A program made the translations under genes and the position numbers. A stretch of 64,000 nucleotides of DNA from Trebouxia sp. TZW2008 (lineage: Eukaryota > Chlorophyta > Trebouxiophyceae > Trebouxiales > Trebouxiaceae). The number at the start of each line of letters is the position of its first letter. Position 1 is the first letter of the stretch. Under the pieces are notes generated by a model. That model saw nothing but the letters and a program-made list of their open reading frames with translations, searched no databases and had not been told where the DNA came from. This document shows positions 1 to 12,557 of the stretch, piece by piece. The stretch covers positions 1-64,000 of the forward strand of contig BDIU01000090.1 of assembly GCA_002118135.1 (NCBI GenBank). The letters run 5' to 3'.

Positions 1-2
1 CG

Positions 3-80
3 CCTCCACCGCGCCCCCCACCGCCACCGCCCTCTCCACCCCCGCCACCGCCACCATCCAGCACTTGCAATGGTGTTCCC
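3..80 (+). other. Proline-rich hinge encoding segment
   Basis: In the frame that continues into the Ig-like module, the first 80 bases encode almost only Pro with a few Ser and Arg. Such (SP/PP)n stretches separate extracellular modules in volvocine and trebouxiophyte wall and surface proteins and are usually hydroxyproline-glycosylated. The segment probably continues upstream of the window. Confidence 0.7.
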
Positions 81-3000
81 AAGCCAGCCAGCTGTGGCAA
101 CAGTCCTCCAGTCATTACCCTTTCAGGCAGCGCTAACATGACAGTCAAGCTTGGCGCTACCTTCAAAGATCCAGGCGCCTATGCTACTGATGCTGTAGAT
201 GGCTTGAGCTCTGCCACAGCTATTGTCACTCTTGCTGGTAATGTTGTCAGCAAGGTGTACACCACAGCTCTGTCAGCATACGGGATACCCTATGTCATCA
301 CCTACAATGTGACAGATAGCTGCTGCAATGTGGCGACGCCAGTACAGCGCACAGTGTACATCATCACCCCCTGTGTGGCGCCTGAGTTCCTTTGTCCTGG
401 CACAAGTAAGTTTCCCATCCTGCTGCGTCTATGCATTTGATGCTGCGCCAGTCTGTCTTGTCATGAGTGTTATTAGTCTGGGAAGCATGCGTGCATTACA
501 ACAAGCAATGGACATGTCATCACGCCGTGAAGCCGGGATGAGTTTGCATTTGTTGCATGACGTAGCATATGCATATGCACAGGTTTTTGCACCATGAGCT
601 GTGAGCTCCGTGCGTATGGCACTGTCTGCTGAGTCAGTGTGTCATGGCACAGCAATCAAATGTCAACAGCTCCAGCTAGTCAAGACACTCATGCGCTACA
701 CCCTGTCTTGTACAAACCTGGTCTAAGTAGGTCGAAATTATAGGAGCCCTACTACTGACTTGTTCACCGTGCTCATGCAGCGACTTGCAGCAAGTACGGC
801 GTATGCCTGGCATCAGTCAGCACCACAGCCACCAACACTGCACCCACCATCACATTGCGCACCACGTCAGCGTTGACAGGCATTGTGAATGTGAAGCAGT
901 ACAGTAACTATGCTGCCTGTGCCAGCGGCATTTCGCCCACAGCAGATGTTCCGTGTGAGCTGGGAGCAACCGCCAGTGACACTCAGGATGGCAGTCTCAC
1001 TAGTGTGGTCAACACCTGCGCCCCCTCCACCTGTACTTCTACCTCTAGCTGCTCAGGTGAGATACTCTTGCTTGTTGCGTGAGCTGAAGTCAACTGAGCA
1101 GACAGGATGATGTTTCCACCCTTGGCTCTGCATGTCACAAGCAGGCATACAAGCACCATTGCAAGCGCAAATCCAGACATACACAAGTGTGTGGGATCAG
1201 TTCAAACATACAAATGCCTTGCTATGTGCCAACAAGAAGGGTCAAAGGCAGCACGCTCTGCTTGCAACAGCCTACAGCATACCATCAAACTCCAGTCTAC
1301 CGTGTCAACACTGCAAGTACATCTCATGCCCAGCTGCAATGCTGTATCGTGTGCCAACAGTAGACCAGGACACACAACCAGACATGCTTTGGTGATGTGC
1401 AGCATATCAGTTTGCATCCGGTGGAGTGGCAGCCTGTGCCCTCAACACCAGTCTGCCAGTGGGCACATCCCTCTCCATCCCCTTCACAGTTTTTGACAAC
1501 GGTGTCCCTCCCCTGTCAGCCACAGTCACACGGACGCTGCTCATCACAGCACCCTGCCCTTCTGGGAAGTACTACTGCGACGGCAGCTGCCTTCAGATCA
1601 CGTGTGCAGCCTCTGCAGCATTGGCGGCTGCAGCTGTTACGCCTGTCATTACGCTTACAGCAGCTGTCAGCCAGCTGTTTGGCAGCAGCTCTGGAGGTTC
1701 TGCCGCTATTCCTTACGGGGTCGTGCCAGGGTTCTCCCTGACCCCATGTGCCTCATACAGTAAGCCTCTGCCCCTCACTTTCAACGGTCCCAAAGACTAC
1801 GCTTGTTGTTTGACAGCAAAAAGTTGTGTCTTAATGCAGCTCAATGCAGCCTGTTTTAGTACAATCAAGGCTTGCCAAGCTTGTCATAGTGCATGGTAGT
1901 TGTGGGTCATGTACTGCTTTCCACACTTCAATGCTCAGCAATGATGACTCCACGGTTTGTGCAGGTGACAAGGCCAGCTGTGCTAGCATTGGAACAGATC
2001 CAGTGCATGGTGATGTGTCATCCCTTGTCCAGGTCAGCACCACTTTATACAGCCTGACAGGCAGCTCTTGTCACAAAGCACTGCACAAAGAGTGCACACA
2101 AGACCCGTGACTGCGCACTGCTGCTGCTCAATGTCAGGGGCAATGCAACAGCCTCACAGGAGCATTCATCATGCAACACTGCACAAAGGATGCATGGGAG
2201 GTTTTTTACTGCTTGTCATGGCTGCTCAGTGTCAGTACCATTGAATGCATGAAGCTGATCCACTCATCTGCTGGAGGCCAACTTCACTGCACACACTGTT
2301 CAGCAGTAGCGTTTGTGTATGCAAGTGCAGGTGACCCCGTTGCAACAGTGTGCAGCGTCATCACTGCATGTGAACTGCTTCAACTGTGACGTGGCCTATC
2401 TGGCAAGTGGCACCTGCATGCCTGGTCTGTACTCCTACCGGTACACCCTCACCAATGCAGAGGGCCATTCAGCTGTGCCAGTCAACGTCTCAGTCCAGAT
2501 CTATGAGCAGGTGGGCGCTTGATGTGACTACAGTGACTGCCTGCGGCTGTTGAACACTTTGTCTCAAAGTGCTTGGTTTGCCAGGTTATTGCCTGCGCCA
2601 GCCTGCCGTCTGTCTGACTAGCTCATTTGCAAATCTCGATGGGCAATTACAGGTTCTTCTTTGACATCTGACCAGCACTGTATGGGCTGCATGCAATGAA
2701 GGTTGTTTCAGCTTATGTGCAATTGCTTTGCAATCTATGTGTATTCTGTCAAGGAGCTCAAAAGCATCAGCCCAAAACCTTGCAGCATCCACATGTGAGT
2801 ATACTAGACCAAAAGCAACCACGTATGGCTCAAAATGCCAAGATGCCTGACCTACTTGGGATGTGCAGGGCCAGGTGCTGGGTTCAATTCTGCTTGCCAG
2901 CAATGAAACAACTGCAGCGGCAGCTACAGCAGCTGCAGCCAGCACAGCAGTTGCCAGCAGTGCTTACAACCAGCTCATGACCAAGTCAGCCACAGCAGCA

Positions 3001-6000
3001 CTGAACGCATGGATGACCAGCAACACATCTGCAGCCGTCCTGAGCAATGGCAGCTATGCAGGGTTGACAGTCCCCACCAACTTCACCTACACCTTGCTCA
3101 ATATCAGCAATGTGGCTGTCATCAATGTGACAGTATCAAACAGCACTGTTGAAAGCCTGCTAGGCATTACCAGCAGCAGTCAGCACTGGGCATTGAACAT
3201 ATGGCTGAACATCACAGTGCAAGTGGGGTACTCTGTGGCTCTCAACTCTAGCGTCAATAGCCTTGCTAGCGGCAGGCGGTTGCTTGACTATGTGGACAGC
3301 TGGATAGACCAGCCTGCCACTCACAGCACTGCACTGGCTCTGCCTAGCAGCAGCAGTGACACAGGATTGGCTCTTCACAATGCATTGCTGCAGGAAGCGC
3401 ACAAGCGTGATGTAGATCTGCAGCAGCTGCAAATGTCAGCGATGACAGCTGCGTCTTGGTCTGATGCAGTCAGCCATGACCAGCAGCTGCCAAGGCCAGC
3501 AGCATCAGCTGATGCAGGTTTAGTCAGTGGTAGTCAACGCAGGCAGCTGCAGCAGTATCTAAGCTACACTTGGACCTCTCCCCTGGATCTGCAGATGGCC
3601 TTGCTGCGCACAGCCTTCACCCAGACATCACAGTGCAATGCCACAGCAGTTGCACTGCAGCTGGGTGGGTCTACAGGCAGCCTCATGTGTCCAGCTTCCA
3701 CCTCAACTACACTGTTGACTGATCTGTTGGCCAGTGCCAGCAAGGGGTCTAAACCCGCCCTGACGGTGCTCATGCTGTCTACCACCCCAAAGAGCTCCCG
3801 CTCTACCAGCAATGTAGACAGCAACTCTGGCGTGGAGGCTTCAGTGCAGTCAGGCATCAGCATGGTGCTGCAAGGCTATGAGAGGCAGATCGCAGAGCTT
3901 CTGGACATGATTGTCACATCAATTAACACAGTGGACGAGCTGGGAGCCTCACAGGCTCTGAGGTACATCCAGGCCTTCATCACGTCAGCTGAGAACTACA
4001 TTACTGTGACCACAGGCTTTGTGAACCAGGCTCTGACCATCTTTGGCAAGGCAGTAGCGGCAGGGAATGCAGTTGCCAGCGTCAGCGCATACACACAGCT
4101 TGTACAGACAGCCTTGAGGGACGCTGCTGCAGCTCAGAACGCCCTGTTGGCCTCAACCACTTTCCAGGCAGCTGTCAAAGCCTTGGCGCCCAAGTGCACA
4201 ACTAGGGACAGTTTGGGCGATGCCCAGATCACCTTCCTGCTTGCAGCCAACCAAAGCCAAGAGAGCTTTGCTTACTCCAACGACACTGCTGAGGCTGTGG
4301 TGCCTGACGCTGTGCTCAATGAGACAGCCAGCAACTGCCCACCAGAACTGGTAGACAGGAAGACTGGGTACTGTGTGAGCAGCTGGTCTGGGTACCCTGT
4401 GGTGCAAGTGTCTTCAAGACCTGCTGGAAAGGCCACAGGAGAACAAGTGACAGGCAGAAGACGTATGGTCGGCTTTGATGGCAATGTAGTCATTGGAGGC
4501 CTTTTGGTCCATCAGGTGAGACACACTCACCACGACAGAAAGACACATGTTGACCTACACTCATGAAGTTTTACTATACTGCAAAGTTTGGCTGATGGAA
4601 TCTAATAGCCTCAAAGCATGAAGCCTTGCCTTGATGGTCATGGAGACAGCAGCGCCGACACTTGACCTGTAAGGTAGTACTATCAATTGTATGTGAAAGA
4701 ACAAGGGCATTTAGCAACAGCAGTATCACAAGCTGCCCTGCATCTGCTGAAGTGCAACCTATGCATGCAGGAAAGGAGGCCTGTCCTGGAGTCTCAAAGG
4801 TTTGAGAGCCTGGCCAGCAACAGCACTATTCAAGGAGAGGTGCTGATTGATGACTGCCCTCAGGACCTGCCAAAAGTCCTGTGCCCCTTGAAGTATCAGC
4901 CCTATGGGCAAGATCCAGTCTTCAATCCCTTCTCTGATATCTATGACGAGGATTTGCCAGGGATGGAGGGCAACTACTACAATATCACCACTGTAAGCCC
5001 CTTACTCAGTATGCCCTGATGCATGTCAAGTCACGTTGAAGCAGGTATCCCATGCAATTGCTGCTCAAATTGCTTGCTGATAGCTATCATGCATCGGTCA
5101 CTTGCAATGACTCTTAAATGACGATTATCTCATGGATGCTGGATCCCATTCGTTTGACACTCAAATGTGTGGCTCACATTGCACACTCTTGACCTTTATT
5201 GCTAAAGCTGACAAGGCGAGCAACAAGCTGGGCAATCAAGCCAACACGTGGTTTGCACTCGACACAAAATTGCTCCTTTTTGAGAAGCAAAATAAAGCAT
5301 GCTGATTACGCTTGTCATATATAAGCTGATTGACAAAGGCTTTGCACCTGGCTGTAGGGATCTGGAGAGGTCACAACGACTGGGAGTCCATACGGATGGT
5401 ACTCTCGCCCTATGAAGGACTACCCAGCCGGTTTTGTGGCCCTGTTTGATGTGCTCATCTCAGCCAACAGGTCTCAGCAGATCCTGACCATGCTGCAGGA
5501 CAGCCACTACCTTGATGACCAGACTGCAAGTAAGCTTGCACCATATCTGCCACACACTGAATTAATGTTACATCGGCTTATTGCAGCACCCAGCAAGGTC
5601 TGGTATTCTGCCTGACATGCATATGGACGGATGGGCGTCCGTATGCTTGCATCTAGCAAAGATGCTGTCATTCTTGTCTTCATGTCTATCTAGCGCCAGG
5701 TCTTGCTGCAAAAGACTAGTTGATCTGAGGAGATAGTCTGAGGAGATTGGAACCAAAGTCCTCACCTGCACAACAGAGCGTTGCAGCAAGAGGCTTGGAC
5801 CAGTTGCACAAAGCTAAGGAAATGAGGCAACAAATGACGCTTGTTTGCTACAGGCCTGCGGATGATGCTGCTGACCTTCAACCGGCAGATGCGCATCTTT
5901 GGGGTGATGCAGATGGATCTGCAGTGGGACTACGGCGGCACCATCAATGCTGAACTGCAGATTGGAGCCATTCCTCTCGTCACTGATTCATCTGCAACCA

Positions 6001-9000
6001 GGTGACTTGCCAATCCCTGGTCTGGCAATGGACAAGCATTTGACAACAATAAGCTGCAAGCAAGTTGTGTGGATCATGCATGGCGAGCTGCCTGCACTAA
6101 GGTGTCAATTGTCTGCTGCTGTGTCTGAGATGTTTTGTAGTGGCCTGCTCTGTGTACACTGACTTTGTTGCCTGCCCCTTATTGGCTGCAGCAATGGCAA
6201 CCTGCCACCTAAGCGTTGATTCCAAATTGTTCATCAATCCAGTTGGCTGCAACATTCTTACAGCAATGACATGACAAAGGTTGGCTCAGAACCACTGAGC
6301 ATGTTGCATCCATGTTGTGAGCTTTCCTGAACGAGCATTCATCTGTGCACAGGGCTCCCCAGATTGCTGCCTTGACGTTTGTGGGCTTGATGACCTTGAG
6401 CTTCTGCCTGTGGCTGGCACGGCAGTGGCTGCACATCTTCACAAAGCGCAGTCAGGAAGCAGCATTAGACAGGGGCGCAGTCATCTACAACACCATTGTA
6501 GCCTGCGTCATGGTCGCCCAGTTGACGTGTTGGTGCGCCTACATGAAGCTTCAGGCTGATCTCAGCAGCCCAGCTTTGTCATACAGCTTCTATGACAACA
6601 GGGAAAGCTCTCGGGCTCGTTTTCTGCTGCCCTATAAGATCAGCAACGCCAGCAGCACTGCAGTGGATGTGGGAGGCGACGAGGCATTTGTAGGCAATCT
6701 CAGGTGGCCGCTGGTCACCAACAACACTGGCTTGGAGACATATGCAGACATGCTGCACAGCATGAATGTGCTGCGCACACTGCAGGTATGCCTTGCTGAC
6801 GGTGTCCTACCTATTCTGCTTTCAATGTACTCATCACATGCTCATGCATATGTGTCATTCCAATCTCATATGATGCCATAAGGTCTGTGCCTTAATCAGG
6901 CAAGATGGACCTGCCTTGTTAGCGTGATCAGAGACAAACTCATTCTTGTGGCTTGTAACGCGTGTTGCTGTATGGCATTGCTCCAGCAAACTTCAGCTGT
7001 GTATGTCCAGTGAACTGCTGCCACTGTGTGTACTGTGTTGCATTCAAGGATGCTAGGTCATGTGCTTGCATTGCCGCCCAAAGCCGAAGTCAAAATCTCA
7101 CTGTCCCTTGCTATCTGCATGCAGTAAAGATGGCTGTTGGCAGCAACATCTCATTGGCAGTCGACCCCAGCTGCTTGTTTGTGGGTTCCGCATGTTCTGC
7201 ATGTTTATGTAACGGTGCAATGACAGCTTGATTGACATGCAGGTGTCATACAGCAGTCTGCAGGGCATTGCCTTACTGCTGATGCTGGGCTACACCATGT
7301 ATGATCTGGTGTTTGACGCCAAGCTGGGCATCATAGCCCGCACCCTGTACCGCGCCATGCCTGACTTGGCCCATTACTGTGTCATAGCCATGATGCTAGT
7401 GACTGGAATCACTATGGCCAGCCATGTGACCTTAGGCCCAATGCTTCCTGCCTTTGACACCTTCTCAGGTGGGTCGTTCTGAATGCACATCATAGCTTGC
7501 ACCCTACACCGTGCCATGCCTGACTTGGCTTGCTACTGTGTCATAGCCATGATACTGGTGACTGAAACGACTACGGCCAGCCATGTGACCTTGAGTGCAC
7601 CTGCTGCCAGCCTTTTCAGGTGGAGTGGTATGAATGCATAAGCGTTCCTGTTGCATGCTTGCTTGCTTTGACTCCTTTTCACCTGGGTCTTTTTGATGCA
7701 CACCTCACCCTGCTGCATGCTTGTTGGCAATGACGTGCCCCGATGGTTTGAGCTTTGCTTCCAGGCGACCCTTCTGTTATCACTTGTCATTACTGCACAG
7801 CTGCTTTGTGCCAGTGCAAGCCTGCAGAAGCACATCTCATTCAGCTTTGACTTGACAATTTGTCCTGCCGGCCCACTCTGTCTGTGCAGATGTGCATGGA
7901 CCCCAACTTGCACAAGAAGGGTTTACAGTATGTCCTGAGAACCGTGCTTTGGTGCTGCAGTGGCCTTTCAGAACTGGGGCTACACTCTGCTGCTGCATGT
8001 GCCACCAGTAGCCTCCACAGACCTCTCAGGCTACGTCCTCAACTTCGCAGAGCAGATGTCCCTCGTCTTGTACTCCATCATGATGCCAGTCACCCTATTG
8101 GTCTTCATTGGCTATGTGCTCACCATCATTCACCAGTACCTAGTGCAAGAGTGGATCTTCGCCTACTTTGGTAGCCATTTGGCGTTCATGGCCGCCATGA
8201 AACATGTCATTACTGAGCAGTGGTACATCTACCGACACAAGGGCAGCGATGACGCCTCACTGCTTGCTGCGCTGCGGTTTCTGGCCAATTCTGAGGCAGG
8301 AAAGCAGAAGCCGTCGGGGATGGACTTGATTGAGGCCAACATGGAGCACACTGAAGACCTGACGCTGGATGACATCCGTGAGGTGCTGCGTCTGATGCAG
8401 CAGGAGGGGATGTTTGACAAGAAGAAGAGGAAGAGCACCACGCCTCCCTCAGACAATGGTGAGCATGATTGATGACATTGCTGGTGCTGTGATGCGCGCA
8501 CGGCATAGATATGCAGAGCGACCTTGTGGCATGCTGAAGTGCTTACAGCTGTATACTGAATGCATTCAAACTGCATGTGTCCAAACTTGCGGCGCTAGTA
8601 AACGAGGCCTGGCATGAGTAGAAACCATATAGATCTCAGCTTGGCATGTCTGCAGATGTGCCAAGCCCTGTGCTGCATAGTATAGTCAAGCATTGTGAGT
8701 TTCTCGCCATACAATCAGACCACGTTCGCCTTCGCGCATAATGGGTGTTGGTTGCAGATTTGTGCACTGACTGCATTGCACTATTGCATTTGATTGGATT
8801 GTAAATATCCAATCAAATGACAGCGTGTTCATGAATTGATCAAAGTCACGACTTCAACCAACAGATATTGGCTGCTGTACAGAAGCAACAAGCTGCTCAT
8901 GCACACACTCTTACATCAGCATCGAATTTTACTGAGCTCCTTATTTGCTGGCAAGGCTTGAAGCCAAAAGTGCCCATGCAGGCGACTGGCTGGCGGCTGA

Positions 9001-11788
9001 TGAGACAGGCTGGGAGTGGCTAGCAGCTCTGTCACAGAAGTCCCATAAGCCACTGCGACCCTTCCAATCCACCTCAGGCATCAACCCCCTCTTCACAGGA
9101 GACATTTCCCGCACAGTGGCACCCAGCAGTCAGTCAGCCACCCACAGTCAGACTTTCAACCCCATTTTCAAAGCCCAGCATGCACAGCATGAGCAGCTGC
9201 AAGTGGACCCCAACAGCTGGCAGCTGCAGGGCCTGTTGGCCAATCCAAGAAGCACACCTCAGGAGTTGAGCAATCTTGCTTGGAATCACAGTACCAGCAG
9301 CGGTAGCATCGTTGCTGCAATTGCTACTGAGGCTGTGAAAACCAACCTGGAGGTTTTTCCCAGCCCTCATGATGACAATGAGGCAGCAGGTCCACTTTCA
9401 AGTCTCATGCCTGCTGACCGGCAGAACAGCGCTGACTGGGTTTCCAGCTCCTCTTCTTCAGAGGACGTCTTGACAGTGCCGATACGTTCTGTCAGTGAAC
9501 CCAGTGCACTCTTAGAGGCAAATATAGCCTGGCAAGGGGTCTCACTGGGTAGGCCTCTTGGCAAGTTTGTGTCACTCCCCAATTCAGTGCAGCAGCAGGG
9601 AGCCTGTGATATCAGCTTGTTCAGCCTCGAGCAAGCAGACAGCCCTGGTCCTACTCTGCGTCAGCAATTCATGCATCAGCAGCAGCAGCAGCAGCAGTCA
9701 CCTGTTGCACAGGATGAGCCAGTTGACATCTGGACAGCACTAGAGCGGCAGCCAACGCCTGTGATGTCACTGAGGCAGCGCTATGCTCAAGCTCAGCAGC
9801 AGCAGGGGCAGAGCAGCACCCTGCAGCCCTTGGTTCTGGGACTCTCATCTGAGGATGTCACGCTGCAAGAGCCTGAGCAGATGCTGCACACAAAACCAAG
9901 TCATGCTCAAGCAGATCCAGGCAACATTGCTGAGCAGCAGCAGCAGCAGCAGGCAGTGCCTGCACAGCTAGCTGAGCCTTCAGTGCATCAGCAGTCTGGC
10001 TTGCTGCCACAGACTGATGGCATGTCAGCAAGGGCTGCTAGGCGGCAGCTGAAGAAGCTTCCCACAGTCCTGTTCACAGAGCCGTCAATTTCCCGGGCTG
10101 ACAGTGCTGTGGAAAATGCAGTGTTGAGTGAGGGTGACAGGCCTCTGCCTGACTGGCAAGCTGCACCTTTGGCCTGGCCTAGGGCCAAGTCCAGCCTCAA
10201 AATGCAGCGCTCGCCTAAGGACTCGCCACAGAGCTCCCTCAGGAGGCGCAGTTTCCGGAAGCAGGCCAGCTCTGTGTCCTTTGCTGGCTTGTCAAATGCC
10301 TCTGACGACGACGACAGCGACAGCAGTGACAAGTCCTGGAGAGCTGTGGAGACAGCAGGCGGATTTGCTGCGCCCCTGGCCAAGACAGTCTCCTCTGTCT
10401 GGGCAATGATCAACAGCGGCTTGGGTATGGCATCAACTACTCCTGCCCAGACGGCAGCGTACCAGCCGGCTCGGACGCACAGCCCTGTCGAAGCTGAGCC
10501 AGATACTCCTCGCGCCGAACCGCCGAGGCCGCCATCGAGGTCTGGCTCGGCTCTCTGGCAGATCGCTTCCAGGAAGGCCACGGCTGGAATCTTGCAGCGC
10601 CCGCCAGTCACCACTGCGCCATCACGCTTGGGCTCGTTGCTGAGAAGTCCGAAAAGTCCCAGAGCTCCCAGCAGTCGCCTTGGTCCTGAGCACCTGAAGC
10701 TTGGTGTGGAGGCCTTGCTTGAGGTCAAGCAGACAGGACGCAGTCTGGCCTTGTCAAAAAGCGCTCTTGGGAAGCAGCAGGCATCTGGCAGCACGCTTGA
10801 GACACAGAGGAGTTTGGTGAAGGTCATGCAGGTTCTGAGTGCCAAGCAGATGAGCAAGTCTGTCAGCATGGCCTCGACAGTGCAGGTATGTTCAGCGTCT
10901 GCGCACAGTGTGTCTTGCGATGACTTCACAGTAAAGGCTTGCTTGGCTTCATGTGAATCAAGCTTTATCTGTTGCAGACCTGTGAGCTTTGGTTTCTTTC
11001 ACAGCTGCCGCACCAGTCAATTTTGTCGTGGCTGCTCCTGTTGGCATCAACTCAGTGACCCTCAGCATCTGTTTGCGCCATTGCAAGCATCATTGCAATT
11101 TTCCTGCTTTGCATGCTGGACCATCAAATGGCTTGAGCCAGCTACATGCATTTGCTCTTTGTACTGGAGGTGCTGAACAAGATCTTGTTGTTGGAGACAC
11201 GCTTGACCAATCCATAACAGGCTAAATGCCATGCGCATGTTGACCAGGCAACAATGTTGATATCAATATGTGTATGCCCTTTGACAGAACTCGTTAGAGG
11301 TGGAGCGGGGAGGCAACAGCATGTACAGCCTAGGATCTCGCAGCAGTTTTGCTTCATCACGGCAGAGCAAGCTCACCTCCTTAGCTTCTAGTGTCAGCAT
11401 GGCCGCCCCTAGCTTCACCAGTCTCAACAGACCAGAAGAGGTCTCAATCACCCTGTCAGAACTGTACAAGAAGCATGGTACAGTCAGCTCAGCAGCGCAT
11501 GCCTACAAGAAACTGATCAGGCAGAGGACTCAGGACACAAATTTGACTGAGCCTGATGATGAAGAGGATGGGGATGCAAAAGAAGCTTCACCAGCTGCTG
11601 TCGAGGCCACTCAAGCTCTGTTGACTCAGCTGACAAGTAAAGTCGAAAAGGCCACCCAGATCGCAACTCGTCAGGTCACACACTTGCAGGAGACTCAGTC
11701 GAGTCTCAACAGCATGCATGATCAGCTTGAGATGCTGATCAGAGTTTCGTCAAGGACCTTGACTACCCAAATTCAGGGTGAGCTGTAG
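3..11788 (+). CDS. Polycystin-type cation channel-like membrane protein, 5' truncated
   Basis: Large multi-exon gene entering from the left edge. The first exon (to about 405) reads as a proline-rich hinge, then an Ig-like DUF5011/HYR-type module starting PPVITLSG. Cys-rich extracellular exons follow (about 779-1054, 1420-1757, 2331-2515), then a long Ser/Thr/Asn-rich exon (about 2863-4515) with many N-glycosylation sequons. Membrane exons come next: about 5356-5529, 5854-5998 (LTFNRQMRIFGVMQMDLQW), 6353-6785, 7237-7470 (FDAKLGIIARTLYRAMPDLA) and about 7950-8458. The FxxRLG...ARTLxRAxPDLxH pattern and the order of hydrophobic segments are those of polycystin (PKD2-like) channels. A phase-compatible junction (8458 to 8937) joins the channel to a long polar cytosolic tail with poly-Gln runs (8937-10890) and a C-terminal coiled coil (11300-11786). 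The tail could be a separate gene, but no clear start or promoter separates it. Ion selectivity cannot be read from sequence. Exon edges are approximate. Confidence 0.72.
7488..7720 (+). repeat. Decayed tandem copies of the preceding channel exon
   Basis: Bases 7488-7636 repeat 7329-7480 at an offset of about 159 bp. The repeated part covers the 3' portion of the exon encoding the RTLYRAMPDLAHYCVIAMML segment plus its donor. A shorter third copy of the exon end and donor is visible at about 7668-7720. The copies carry substitutions and small indels that interrupt the frame. Confidence 0.75.
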
Positions 11789-12557
11789 GACACTGTGATT
11801 ATGTTCGAACATCAGGATGTATGCTGGATCAGGTGGTTTCAGATTGTGTTTGTCGTGGCATTTCTGCCTTCCCTCAGCTTTGCTGCAGCTTTGTCTTTTC
11901 AGATTGCAAGGTAAATCTTGCTGCCGAGTATATTTCAGACCTTCTGCTGATGACCTTTGGGACTTTGATGTATTTCTAGGTCGATTGTTTTGCAGCCAAT
12001 GCCCAACATGCAAATACACTTGCATGACTGGGCATACCTTTGAATAGGCCCTTTAATTAGCATCCTTTGCATTTTCAGTACCATTGCAGCTACATTGTGA
12101 TTTCAGATTATGGCAAAATGACCCCTGTTGTAAATTGCACGTACGCTGTTTGCAATTGCTGGATGTGACTAGCTATGCATGCAACGGCATGAATGTGATC
12201 ACGTCGTTCACCTACGGTACATTATTCTGCTGACAAGGCAAAAGCGTCACAGATGTGCTCAGTCATGACCTATTGCATGTGAAATAATACAATGCACCAT
12301 TGCAAAAGCAGCATGCTTACTGCCAGAAAACACAAAGCTGAAGCAGTACACCTTCTAGCCGGACAGAATGGTTTCCTGGGTTAGTTTCTGTACAATCCCA
12401 ACTCATCAGAATTATTGGCTTCACCCATTCCCTTGACTACAATCATTGCAATGCATAACGCCATTTGGCTTTCTACAGTACAGGTCTTGAGAAATGTTTG
12501 TGGTAGGTTTGCTATCCTTTGCATGTCATAAGTTCTGCCAAAACTTTGGCCTGTGTG
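11789..12557. other. Convergent intergenic region, no gene seen
   Basis: This lies between the last codon of the channel gene and the stop of the coiled-coil gene on the other strand. It should hold both 3' UTRs. A TGTAA at 12129-12133 matches the usual chlorophyte polyadenylation signal for the + strand gene, but this is only a five-base match. No open frame with domain similarity was found. Confidence 0.5.

Noticed and set aside
9988..10929. 313-codon open frame on the minus strand
   Set aside because: It is the antisense of the long + strand Gln/Ser-rich exon of the channel gene. The + strand frame is longer and continuous, and the antisense shows no motif.
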